A DNA stretch of 64,000 bases from CAWAHD01 sp963781785 (GTDB lineage Bacteria > Planctomycetota > Planctomycetia > Isosphaerales > Isosphaeraceae): contig CAWAHD010000002.1 of assembly GCA_963781785.1 (NCBI GenBank), forward strand, positions 4,340,001 through 4,404,000. The letters run 5' to 3'. The notes beneath the pieces were generated by a model, which saw only the letters and a program-made list of their open reading frames with translations, ran no database searches and was not told where the DNA came from. Below, one piece after another: positions 20,701 to 28,369 of this stretch. A program made the position numbers and the translations under genes. The stretch's first letter is position 1; each line of letters opens with the position of its first letter.

Positions 20701-21117
20701 AGAGCCCGGGGCCCGTCGGGAGCGCCCTTGAGGAATTCCTCGAACTCCTGCCGAGCCTCCTGGTAACGGCCGAGATACAGACGCGCGTTGCCGAGACCAA
20801 ACCGTGCGTCGTCACGGTCCAAGCCGGTCGGGCCCGAGCTCAGAAACCGCTGGTATTCCTCGGCGGCCAGATCGTATTTCCGCTGGCGAAACAGGCCGTT
20901 TGCAAACGCAAGGGCGTCGGGAATCCGCCGCGGCGATTCCCCTGCACCCTGGTTCGAATTCGCCTCCCCCGTTCCCGAAGGTGACGAAACAACGGTTCGC
21001 CTCGATGATGGTTCCTGGGCGGCAGCGTGGGCACCCCCCGCGTCGTCAACTGCGAATGCGAGCGCCTCCGATCAAAGCCGGTAAAAGCCGCAGGGCGGTT
21101 TTACGCTCGCCGTTCAT
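17766..21117 (-). pseudogene. Very long exported TPR-repeat protein (at least four frame breaks)
   Basis: A protein of about 1,100 residues made almost wholly of tetratricopeptide repeats, a scaffold fold for protein contacts. The likely start is ATG 21117 (MNGERKTALRLLPALIGG), forming a signal peptide with LAFAVDDAGG once a break near 21060 is bridged. TPR units are plain: YLGRYQEARQEFEEFLKGAP, QDRIGLIQKAAGKYAEAI-like, GEALSTLEQAIKHFPKSP, GRYAEAIPALEQYLATNP, ADAAETYERLLTRFPNEP. Further breaks are near 20290, 20220 and 18390, and each is bridged by one base. The repeats remain conserved on both sides, which argues for assembly errors. The next gene leftwards is the ExbB/TolQ-like gene, so an envelope role is plausible (inference). 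Confidence 0.75.
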
Positions 21118-21467
21118 GCGAAACTGGCTCGGGCTGAAAGACACGTCCGCTCCCCTCCTCCCTGTCACGTTTGACTCTCCATGCCTTATACTCGGTTCGT
21201 CGACGCGCCCTCAAGATTCTTCGTTTGGGATGTGAGACTTGGCCGAGATCCACCGGTTCCCTTCGCGTTTTTTTTCCAAAATTTGGGCAAAAGGGCTGGA
21301 TCTTGTCGTTCAGTCAATTTATTCTACTAAGAATTCGCAGAATTCCTAAAGCTCGCAGTTACCAGTCAGGTATACTGGAGCGAACCATCCGTCGTGTCGG
21401 GCATTCAGAAGCGAACTTAGTAGGGGTTCTCTTGTCCTGATCAGGACTTTCAGTGGAGAAAGCAGCA
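21118..21467. promoter_or_regulatory. Intergenic region with a 14-bp palindrome before the repeat-protein gene
   Basis: About 350 bp between two divergent genes. It contains an AT-rich stretch unlike its surroundings (21290-21350), a TATACT hexamer at 21371-21376 inside CCAGT(N7)ACTGG, and a perfect palindrome GTCCTGATCAGGAC at 21434-21447. The palindrome ends 7 bases before the GGAG ribosome-binding site of the next gene. It could be an operator or a 5'-UTR hairpin. No matching -35 hexamer was found, so the promoter itself is not assigned. Confidence 0.45.
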
Positions 21468-22076
21468 ATGACGTTCAGCCGTTTCGTTGGAACGACGACA
21501 GCAGTGCTGGGCCTTGGTATCGCCGGCTCGGCATTTGCGCAAACACCGCAGGCGCCCGGCAAGGGGGTGCCCAGCGCACAGTATCCGACAGCGCCGGGCA
21601 AGGGAATGCCGACTGCTCAGCATCCGACGGCTCCCGGCAAGGGGATGCCGACGGGTCAGACACCGACCGCCCCTGGCAAGGGTATGCCGACGGCTCAGAC
21701 ACCGACCGCCCCTGGCAAGGGTATGCCGACGGCTCAGACGCCGACCGCCCCCGGCAAGGGGATGCCGACGGGTCAGACGCCGATGGCTCCGGGCAAGGGT
21801 ATGCCGACGGGTCAGACGCCGACCGCCCCTGGCAAGGGAATGCCGTCGGGTCAGACACCGACCGCTCCCGGCAAGGGAACGCCGTCGGGTCAGACGCCGA
21901 CCGCTCCCGGCAAGGGAACGCCTGGCGCGTCTGGCCAGTATCCAGGCAGTCCTTCCAAGGGACTTCCCGCAACGAGCAGCCAGACAACTGCCCCCGGGAA
22001 GTCCACAATCTCTGCGCCGCCGGCAGTCGACGAGGCTCCTCCCGCCCCGCAGATCCCAGGCGTGAAGAAGACTTGA
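21468..22076 (+). CDS. Secreted low-complexity protein with 13-residue APGKGMP repeats
   Basis: A 202-residue protein: signal peptide (MTFSRFVGTTTAVLGLGIAGSAFA, cleavage before QTP), then ten near-identical 13-residue units of the form PTAPGKGMPTGQT (residues ~27-156), then a Pro/Ser-rich tail ending in KKT. It is basic, rich in Pro/Gly/Thr/Lys and has no Cys or recognisable enzyme domain. A GGAG sits 9 bases before ATG 21468, and a strong terminator follows 38 bp after the stop, so it is a single-gene unit. The function is unknown; a surface, matrix or structural role is only a guess. Confidence 0.75.
   Translation: MTFSRFVGTTTAVLGLGIAGSAFAQTPQAPGKGVPSAQYPTAPGKGMPTAQHPTAPGKGMPTGQTPTAPGKGMPTAQTPTAPGKGMPTAQTPTAPGKGMPTGQTPMAPGKGMPTGQTPTAPGKGMPSGQTPTAPGKGTPSGQTPTAPGKGTPGASGQYPGSPSKGLPATSSQTTAPGKSTISAPPAVDEAPPAPQIPGVKKT
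21546..21935 (+). repeat. 39-bp coding tandem repeat, ten units
   Basis: Ten tandem units of 39 bp encode PTAPGKGMPTGQT and variants. Middle units (about 21663-21896) differ by only a few bases, so slippage or unequal crossing-over can readily change the copy number. Confidence 0.9.
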
Positions 22077-22114
22077 GCTCGGTTCATTCTCCCTTTCGAG
22101 ATGCCGACTTCGCA

Positions 22115-22144
22115 CCCCGGTCAATTCTGACCGGGGTTTTTTTT
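22115..22144 (+). terminator. Rho-independent terminator after the repeat-protein gene
   Basis: A perfect 9-bp stem (CCCCGGTCA / TGACCGGGG), a 4-base loop ATTC and eight T residues. Read on the plus strand it terminates the repeat-protein transcript. The left stem arm also contains the stop codon of the minus-strand gene that follows. Confidence 0.93.
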
Positions 22145-22435
22145 GTCGATTTGACCATACATCTTGGTCCGGAAGCCTGACCTCCAGGCGAATCCAACCA
22201 TCCCGGCGACGGATCCGAACACCAGCAGGCTCACCAGGGAGTGGTAGACCTCCCACCCCTGCTGGCCAATGGATGGAATGCGCGGGATGATCTTGCGCCG
22301 CCCTAACGGTTTCCGCAGGATCACGTAAAGGATAAGCCAGACGACGCCCGCCATGAGGCCATACCATACGAGGTTGGCCACGGCGTACTCCCACGCCTCT
22401 CCCAGCGCCCGGCGGATCTTTTCCTCGAACGTCAT
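22121..22435 (-). pseudogene. N-terminal remnant of a sterol desaturase/fatty acid hydroxylase-like protein
   Basis: A 104-residue protein with two membrane segments (VWYGLMAGVVWLILYVIL and LVSLLVFGSVAGMVGFAW) separated by RKPLGRRKIIPRIPS. This looks like the N-terminal third of sterol-desaturase family proteins, which continue for ~200 residues with the HxxxH and HxxHH iron-binding boxes. None of these boxes is present: the frame ends inside the terminator hairpin of the opposite gene. I infer that the 3' part was lost when the neighbouring repeat-protein unit and this gene were joined. The start ATG 22435 fits the family's opening; an upstream in-frame start at 22471 is less likely. The family call rests on weak pattern similarity. 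Confidence 0.45.
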
Positions 22436-22480
22436 GAATCCAGCCTCCGTTCTCGACGTGATCGCCAGCAACGGGGTTCT

Positions 22481-22822
22481 TCATACCACCCGGCGGCCTC
22501 GCCGGCGGACTTCGGCAAAGAGTTGTTCGTCGGGGACGTTCCTGAGGACGCCTTCCGCCCAGTCCATCAGCCGTGCAGCTTCCTTCAACAGAGCGTCCGA
22601 TCGCTCCATCCTGGCGACCTCCTCTGGCGTGGCCTCCCGGTCAGCCCACCGGAGGATCTGGTACGGCGAACACATGAGGAAATCCCCGGTCGCCCGGCCG
22701 TCGTCGAGCTCATAGGACCGCCAGTGGACATTGCCGTTCTCATCCTCGTGCGTGATCTCGCGGACGAGGTGTTTGCTCTCGTTCACGTAGAACCCGCCCA
22801 CCCGGACTTTAGAGCCTTTCAT
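22481..22822 (-). CDS. Hypothetical small cytoplasmic protein
   Basis: A 113-residue soluble protein with no recognised domain. It begins MKGSKVRVGGFYVNESK, has a beta-rich first half (LVREITHEDENGNVHWRSYEL) and a helical second half (EEVARMERSDALLKEAARLMDWAEG). The acidic and basic residues are evenly spread, and there is no signal or membrane segment. The first half resembles small planctomycete proteins that describe a 'field' with default formatting, but I cannot name a family. It lies between the truncated desaturase-like gene and the first Rpn/DUF4351 paralogue, all on the minus strand. Confidence 0.6.
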   Translation of the reverse strand: MKGSKVRVGGFYVNESKHLVREITHEDENGNVHWRSYELDDGRATGDFLMCSPYQILRWADREATPEEVARMERSDALLKEAARLMDWAEGVLRNVPDEQLFAEVRRRGRRVV

Positions 22823-22870
22823 CCAACCCTCGGCTCATTCTTTGGTCACCCGACCGCTCCATCCGAACGA

Positions 22871-23773
22871 TCAGTCAGTGCGCAACAAGCCGTCCCAGCC
22901 GTGAAGGTCGGGGTCGAGGATTCGCTCGCCGAGGGATTCGAGGCGATTGATGTCCTGGATCGCCTCGACGGTGGCGACCGTGGCGGCCTCTGGTTTGCCG
23001 AACCGCTTGGTCCCCATACGTAGCAAGAGCCGCCGGGCCTCGCTGACGCGGCCCTCCTCGCGGCCCTCTTCGCGGCCCTCCTCGCGGCCCTCTTCGCGGC
23101 CCTCCTTCAAGATGGCTTGATAGGTCGTCGATTCGCGCATGTTCTGCACCCCTTTCAGCAATCGGGACACCAACTCGTCCGAGTAGCGCACGCCCATGAG
23201 CAGGTACGTCGCCGTCCAGAGCTTTGCCGCCCGCGGCTCGGGTTCGGCATTGATCCGGTCGGCCATGCGGTCAACCAGACCGCGCAAATCCTTTTCCGTT
23301 TCCAGGACATTGGTCAACGGCGCCAACGGCACCACGTTGACCCCGGCGGTCAAGTATGGTTCGGGATCTTCCTGCCAAAGGCGGACCACCCGGTAATTAT
23401 ACAGATTGGTGAGCCAGCCGTCCGGCAGATGGATCTCGAAGCGTCCCGTCATTTTTGGCGAGTTGGCGTCTGGGCGCAACAGCACCAGGACGCTAAGGAC
23501 CGGCAGCCGGTGCCGGTGAAAAAGCGCCGCCTGTCGAAACCAAGTGGTCTCGACCAGGTCCGTCTGGTGGCTTGACTGAAGCTCGAGGTTGACCAGATAG
23601 GGCGCCGGCCCGCCGACGCGGATCACCTTGTCGGCGGCGGTCGTCAAGGTGGTGATATCCGAGTCGACCACTTCGACCGGTCCAGGCGGGCCGATTCCCA
23701 GCCGATCCAGCCAGGCGACAGGATCGTCCCAGATCAACTCCTTGGTGGACACGTCGAAACGGTTAAAATCCAA
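22871..23773 (-). CDS. Rpn/DUF4351 family PD-(D/E)XK nuclease-like protein, copy A
   Basis: A 300-residue protein of the Rpn (recombination-promoting nuclease)/DUF4351 type. The N-terminal half has the PD-(D/E)XK core: an Asp in VVDSDITTL, then NLELQSSHQ with the E-x-Q pair, then WFRQAALFHRHRLPV. A charged linker of repeated GREE units (residues ~222-242) leads to the C-terminal DUF4351 helix region (MGTKRFGKPEAATVATVEAI, LESLGERILD). This copy has the longest GREE tract of the three. Related proteins are DNA endonucleases linked to transposase-like mobility; activity here is inferred. Copies B (30609-31493) and C (36994-37899) lie further right on the same strand. Confidence 0.82.
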   Translation of the reverse strand: MDFNRFDVSTKELIWDDPVAWLDRLGIGPPGPVEVVDSDITTLTTAADKVIRVGGPAPYLVNLELQSSHQTDLVETTWFRQAALFHRHRLPVLSVLVLLRPDANSPKMTGRFEIHLPDGWLTNLYNYRVVRLWQEDPEPYLTAGVNVVPLAPLTNVLETEKDLRGLVDRMADRINAEPEPRAAKLWTATYLLMGVRYSDELVSRLLKGVQNMRESTTYQAILKEGREEGREEGREEGREEGRVSEARRLLLRMGTKRFGKPEAATVATVEAIQDINRLESLGERILDPDLHGWDGLLRTD

Positions 23774-24015
23774 GAGAAGGCCCCATTCGTCTTTCTACGT
23801 CGAATGCTCCGCCCAGAAGGTGATCGGCCGTCGTACGCGCGCCGGATTGGGCTGAGCAGGTCTGGGTGGTCGGGGCATCATTTGTCTCCTGCCGGCGACC
23901 AACGACCAGGAATCAGGACCCGCTCGTCTTACGAACAATCAAAGATGGCACCCCATCGGTAGCTGTTACCATGGGGACATCCCTGCGACCTTGAGAAGGC
24001 CGGACGGGTTTGAAC

Positions 24016-24122
24016 AAAGGCCGGTTCCGCTGCGAACCTATCGTGAACGTCCGAACCTACCACAAAAGGTCGCCGGCTTCCTCCCTTGAGCGCTTGAAAA
24101 CCCGAGAATTGGCAAGAATGAT
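24016..24122 (-). repeat. Sigma-3'-end repeat R1
   Basis: A copy of the dispersed repeat. On the minus strand it encodes the end of an ECF sigma factor (ILANSRVFKRSREEAGDLLW then stop) followed by ~45 bp. It lies exactly 242 bp before the start of hicB copy 1, the same distance as R4 from hicB copy 2. Confidence 0.85.
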
Positions 24123-24341
24123 CGGGTGGCGGACGAGCGTTAAAATGGCGGTGCGGATCGGCCGCTCGGTAACGTGGAACTTCCGGCAGCCGGGCCCTGG
24201 AAAGGCCGGAATGGGTTGTGATCCCAACGGAACGACCTGACGGAAGGGGTATGCATCATGTCCAAAACGATCAAGCCCCGCGGTGGGCGCCGGCGAGCCT
24301 CGCCAGAATCGGCCGTGGCCAATGGCGACCACCCGATCACT

Positions 24342-24345
24342 CTAG
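24342..24345. repeat. Left target-site duplication CTAG
   Basis: A 4-bp direct repeat flanking the IS (CTAG here and at 26244-26247). One copy is removed in the inferred pre-insertion hicB sequence. Four-base duplications are usual for IS1380. Confidence 0.85.
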
Positions 24346-26243
24346 ACCCCAACCAAGCGTGATTTAAAGTTCGCCTGGAGCGATTTTTGGAAAAAAGCTC
24401 GAAAACCTCGCAGGTTTTTGGAATAATGTAGCTGAAATCACATGATCACTATTCCAGAACAAGGAGGCTTTCGAGTGAGTGCTACTGTCCGAAAAAAGCG
24501 TGTGGCACGCAAGAAGAGAATCTTCCAAGAGGGTCGACGGCGAATCAAGAAACGGCTGGACAACTCGCCCGGCCCCGAGCGGTCTGTGCCTATGATGACC
24601 GCGACGAATATCCAGTACGAGTATGCCGATCGCGTCCGGGGCCTCAGTGCCGGCGGAATTGGAGCCATTCTGCTGCTGGCCCAGAAGATTGGACTGGTCA
24701 GGGACATCGACCGCAACCTTCACCTCCTCAAGCAGCATCGGCCGTACCACGAATCCGACCATGTCCTGAACATTGCCTTCAACAGCCTCGCCGGCGGAGA
24801 ACGGATCGAGCACCTGGAGTTGCGGCGCAATGATGAGGTCTATCTCGACGCACTCGGGGCCACGCGGATTCCCGACCCAACGACGGCCGGGGATTTTTGC
24901 CGCCGCTTTTTCGAGACTGATGTCCTGAACCTTATGGACATTTTCAATGAGTCACGACTGCGAGTCTGGTCTTCTCAGCCGCCCGAGTTCTTCGAGGAGG
25001 CGGTCATCGAGGCCGATGGCAGCATCGTGCCCAGTGATGCCGAGTGCAAGGAAGGGATGGATTTCACCTACGACGGCCAATATGGCTACCATCCGCTCTT
25101 GGTCTCGCTGGCCAACACGGCTGAACCGTTGTTCCTGTTCAACCGGAGCGGCAATCGCCCCTCGCAGGAGCGGGCGGACATCTTCCTGGACAAGGCCGTC
25201 GCACTTTGCCGTCGAGCCGGCTTCCGCAAGATTCTGATGCGGGGGGACACCAAATTCGCCCAGACCAGGTATCTCGATCGGTGGGATGATGCGGGCGACA
25301 TCCGCTTTATTTTCGGATACGCCGCGTCCGATGGCCTCAAGACGGAAGCCGATGGGCTGCCGGCCAATTCGTACCGGCTTCTCAGACGACCGCCACAGTA
25401 CCGGATCAAGACCACGCCGCGCGAGAAGCCCGAGCGGTTCAAACCCGAGCTTGTCCGCGAGCGAGGGTACGAGAATATCCACCTGCTCGAGGAGATGGTC
25501 GCGGAGTTCGAATATCGGCCGACTGCGTGCAGAAAGAATTACCGAATGATCGTTCTTCGCAAGCGGGTGCAGGTCGACAAGGGGCAGATGCGACTGTTCG
25601 AAGAATATCGCTACTTCTTTTACATCACCAATGATCGCGAGATGACCGCGGAGGAGATCGTCTTCTCGGCGAACGATCGCTGCGACCAGGAAAACCTGAT
25701 CGCCCAGCTCAAAAACGGCGTGCGAGCGCTGACGACGCCCGTCGATAACCTGGTCAGTAACTGGGCGTACATGGTGATGGGGTCGTTAGCGTGGAGCCTC
25801 AAGGCCTGGAGCGCCCTACTGGTTCCCGTGTCGCCTCGGCATCAGGTCAAGCACGAGGCCGAGAAACGGACGCTGATGAGGATGGAGTTCGCCACATACC
25901 GTGCGGCATTTATCCAGATGCCCTGCCAGATCGTGCGGGGCGGACGACGCTTGCTTTACCGACTGCTATCATGGAATCCATGGCAGGGGGTTTTCCTGCG
26001 ATTGGTCGAGCGGCTGCACGAATGCTGGCTATGCTGAACGGCGAGCGGATGAAGTCGGGGTCCGGATGCCCCGATCCGTGTGGGCCACTAACAGAGAAAG
26101 CGGGTGAGGGATGTCGGAGACTCAGTCGGGGCGGTATCAGGGGCAGACGTCCCCTGAGCCGTAGAAGGTACGTCCTGGACCAATGAAGTGATCACATAAC
26201 AGTAAGCTAATTTCGCTTTTTTTTTCTTACGCTTGTTTTGGGT
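24346..26243 (+). mobile_element. IS1380-family insertion sequence, complete
   Basis: A 1,898-bp element inserted in hicB. Its ends are imperfect inverted repeats of about 17 bp (left ACCCCAACCAAGCGTGA; right, read inwards, ACCCAAAACAAGCGTAA; 14 of 17 match). It is flanked by CTAG duplications and carries one transposase gene. About 200 bp without a gene lie between the transposase stop and the right end. The flanking duplication is perfect and the transposase open, so the insertion may be recent. Exact family boundaries come from the sequence comparison with the uninterrupted hicB at 46094. Confidence 0.92.
24475..26037 (+). CDS. IS1380 family DDE transposase
   Basis: A 520-residue transposase. 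Family signatures are visible: ADGSIVPSDAECKEGMDF with the first Asp, GQYGYHPLLVSLANTAEPLF, NRSGNRPSQERAD, MRGDTKFAQTRYLD with the second Asp, and CDQENLIAQLKNGVRAL with the catalytic Glu. I chose GTG 24475 because AAGGAGG lies 7 bases upstream; the frame also opens at ATG 24442 without such a site. The N-terminus is basic (RKKRVARKKR), suiting DNA binding. No frame break is seen, so it may be active. Confidence 0.93.
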   Translation: MSATVRKKRVARKKRIFQEGRRRIKKRLDNSPGPERSVPMMTATNIQYEYADRVRGLSAGGIGAILLLAQKIGLVRDIDRNLHLLKQHRPYHESDHVLNIAFNSLAGGERIEHLELRRNDEVYLDALGATRIPDPTTAGDFCRRFFETDVLNLMDIFNESRLRVWSSQPPEFFEEAVIEADGSIVPSDAECKEGMDFTYDGQYGYHPLLVSLANTAEPLFLFNRSGNRPSQERADIFLDKAVALCRRAGFRKILMRGDTKFAQTRYLDRWDDAGDIRFIFGYAASDGLKTEADGLPANSYRLLRRPPQYRIKTTPREKPERFKPELVRERGYENIHLLEEMVAEFEYRPTACRKNYRMIVLRKRVQVDKGQMRLFEEYRYFFYITNDREMTAEEIVFSANDRCDQENLIAQLKNGVRALTTPVDNLVSNWAYMVMGSLAWSLKAWSALLVPVSPRHQVKHEAEKRTLMRMEFATYRAAFIQMPCQIVRGGRRLLYRLLSWNPWQGVFLRLVERLHECWLC

Positions 26244-26247
26244 CTAG
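26244..26247. repeat. Right target-site duplication CTAG
   Basis: Second copy of the CTAG duplication; hicB sequence resumes immediately after it. Confidence 0.85.
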
Positions 26248-26443
26248 ATGTCATGGTACGACTCCAGGGGATCGCCCTTCCTGAGGCGGACGGCGGTTTC
26301 ACCGTTGTCATCCCGGCGCTGGGCTGCGCGACCCAAGGCGACACGATCGAGGAAGCCCAAGCCAACGCCGCTCAAGCGGCGGAGGGTTGGCTGACGTCTC
26401 AGCACAAACAAATGAAAGACGAGGCGATTCGAGCGACCCAGGG

Positions 26444-26649
26444 ATGAAACCGATCTCTGGGAAGCGGTTGTGTCAGTTGCTGAAATCGCGGGGTTGGGTC
26501 CTCGATCACATCAACGGTCGCATCACGTTTACACGCATCTCGAGGCTCCGCGGCCGATCCCGGTTCCGGTTCACGGCAATCGGGACCTTCGGATCGGAAC
26601 TCAGCGATCCATCATGCGCGAAGCGGGCCTCACGGCCGACGATCTGTAA
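26444..26649 (+). pseudogene. hicA: HicA toxin, copy 1 (one frame break)
   Basis: HicA mRNA interferase, a small double-stranded-RNA-binding-fold toxin normally neutralised by HicB. It begins MKPISGKRLCQLLKSRGWVL and should continue INGSHHVYTH with the active-site His, but the text reads AACGGTCGC where the sister copy at 46390 has AACGGGTCGC. The loss of one G shifts the frame at ~26516. In the correct frame the end reads GTQRSIMREAGL to DDL and stops at 26647. It overlaps hicB by 4 bases. If the indel is real the toxin is dead, which would fit the broken antitoxin. Confidence 0.82.
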
Positions 26650-26657
26650 ACAGGATA

Positions 26658-26766
26658 TAAGGACGGTTCCGCAGCAAACCTGTCGCGAAAATCCGGATCT
26701 GCCACAAAATCTCGCCGGCTTCCGCCCTTAACCGCTTGAGAACCGGAGATTTGGCCAGAATGACCG
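26658..26766 (-). repeat. Sigma-3'-end repeat R2
   Basis: A repeat copy 9 bp after hicA copy 1. The minus strand reads AVILAKSPVLKRLRAEAGE followed by ILW; the usual stop is changed, so the frame runs on. Together with R1 it brackets the hicBA module. Confidence 0.82.
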
Positions 26767-26977
26767 CGTTCACAGAGCGGCCCGGCGCCGGGGCCACACG
26801 CTCTGAATCGCCCACGAGAGAGAACTGTCGAAACGATTCGCGAGCGGTCTGACTGAGACGATTGCAGTGAGGGGGGCGTCTTCTCGTTTGCATCGATGAC
26901 GATCTCCACGATAATAGGGCGCGACGTACGCGGAATTCCGTTGGATTTGCAGGCAATCTCCGCTCACGGTGCGAGCC

Positions 26978-28369
26978 ATGCGAACCTGGATCATCGGAAG
27001 TAGCGTCGACTGCGACCTGGTCGTGCCGCAACCCACAGTGTCGGGGCGCCATTGCCGCCTGACCGAAGAGGCGGACGGTTACCTCCTGGAGGATCTGGGG
27101 TCCTCGAACGGCACGTACATCAACAACCAACGGATTGCGTCGGCGACGCGCGTGTCGGCAGGTGACGTCATCACATTGGGATTGACCGTTCCCATGCCCT
27201 GGCCCGAGGCCGGGGCTTCGCCTGGCGCGAGGATCATCCGGATCGGCCGCGATGCCGACAACGACATCGTCCTCGATGACCCGCGGGTCTCCGGTCATCA
27301 TGCGCGCCTCACCGCCTCTGGTTCCCAGACGTTGATCGAGGATCTCGGATCGTCCAATGGGACGTTTCTGAACTCGGTCGATCAGCGAGTAACCCAGCCG
27401 GTACCTGTCAAAGAAACTGATACCGTCTATCTCGGGACGTTTGCGGTTCCGGCGGCGCGGCTTCTCTCCCTCGCCGGCGGCTTTGAGCGGCCGCTTGCAC
27501 CGCCCGCCGCACAAACGACGCAACCAGCCGCCATCGAGTCCCCTAGCCGGAAGCCCGGCCGGTCGATGCTTCGTCTGATTATGGCGCAGCGATGGCGGCT
27601 CGCCGTTCTGGCCCAAGCTCCGATCCTCGCGGTGCTCATCGTTTTGCTCTTTGGCCGTCAGACGGGCGCTCCGGCCACTGCGGCGAGCTGGGCATCGTTC
27701 GGGCAGCGGATCGCATCCACGACCTTTTGGCTGGCAATCGCGGCGGTCTGGCTGGGTAGCTCGCTGGCCGTGGCAGAACTCGCGGCCGGGCTATCGTCGG
27801 CGCGTCGGGCGGAGACGGCCTCGGCGAAGTTCTTCGTATCATTCGGCTCGCGACTCGGTGTGCTTGTCGGGGTTTGCGCCATCGGGTGCACAGTGCTGCT
27901 GGCGATCGTTTACTGGGGAAATGGGCTCAAGGGCTGGTGGCCGTCGATGTGGGGAATGCTGGTGCTGACTTCCGGGGTGGGACTGCTCTTGGGTCTGGTA
28001 CTCACGACCCTGGCTCCAAACAGGGCCACCGCTGTAGCGGTCTTGCTCGTCTTGTTCGTGCCGATGATCGCACTTGGGGGATTTCTCTGGCCCCTGCCGG
28101 GCTTGATCCGGCCCATTCGCGTGGCTGCGGGCGCCATGCCCTCGCGATGGGCGTTCGAGGGGCTGTTGTTGCTCGAGACCGCTCAACATTCAGGGCCCGT
28201 GACCCCCGAACGAACGGCGATCCGAAGCTCCGATCTGGCGGGAGACTTTTTCCCAGTCGTTTCCGAGCGGATGGGCCTGAGGGCAGATGTGATGGCCCTG
28301 GGGTTGATGCTGATCGGGCTGGCGGCCGCTGCTGGGTTTATTTCTGTGACCCCGAGGTCTTCGCCATGA
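26978..28369 (+). CDS. Double FHA-domain protein with ABC-2-type membrane region
   Basis: A 463-residue protein. FHA domain 1 (residues ~1-75: GSSVDCDLVVPQPTVSGRHC, LEDLGSSNGTYIN) and FHA domain 2 (~85-155: IGRDADNDIVLDDPRVSGHH, EDLGSSNGTFLN) each have the Gly-Arg/Ser, Ser-x-x-His and Asn residues that bind phosphothreonine. A Pro-rich linker leads to six or so membrane helices (LAVLAQAPILAVLIVLLFG to LGLMLIGLAAAAGFISV) resembling the permease half of FHA-ABC proteins such as 31684-34026. No ATPase domain is present between FHA and membrane parts. It may pair with a separate ATPase or be a phospho-dependent membrane adaptor (inference). The start ATG 26978 begins directly at the FHA fold. Confidence 0.83.
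   Translation: MRTWIIGSSVDCDLVVPQPTVSGRHCRLTEEADGYLLEDLGSSNGTYINNQRIASATRVSAGDVITLGLTVPMPWPEAGASPGARIIRIGRDADNDIVLDDPRVSGHHARLTASGSQTLIEDLGSSNGTFLNSVDQRVTQPVPVKETDTVYLGTFAVPAARLLSLAGGFERPLAPPAAQTTQPAAIESPSRKPGRSMLRLIMAQRWRLAVLAQAPILAVLIVLLFGRQTGAPATAASWASFGQRIASTTFWLAIAAVWLGSSLAVAELAAGLSSARRAETASAKFFVSFGSRLGVLVGVCAIGCTVLLAIVYWGNGLKGWWPSMWGMLVLTSGVGLLLGLVLTTLAPNRATAVAVLLVLFVPMIALGGFLWPLPGLIRPIRVAAGAMPSRWAFEGLLLLETAQHSGPVTPERTAIRSSDLAGDFFPVVSERMGLRADVMALGLMLIGLAAAAGFISVTPRSSP

Larger units (their letters stand above)
24258..26447 (+). pseudogene. hicB: HicB antitoxin, copy 1, split by an insertion sequence
   Basis: HicB-type antitoxin gene interrupted by the IS1380-type element at 24346. The left part encodes MSKTIKPRGGRRRASPESAV to ITL. 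The right part (26248-26447) resumes with DVMVRLQGIALPEADGGFTV, VIPALGCATQGDTIEEAQAN and ends RATQG, the partial RNase-H-like HicB domain. With the insert, translation from the original start ends seven codons later in IS sequence. A shortened protein could start inside the IS right end (TTG 26238) or at ATG 26253. The intact sister copy is at 46094. The stop overlaps the hicA start by 4 bases (ATGA), so the pair was co-translated. Confidence 0.88.
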
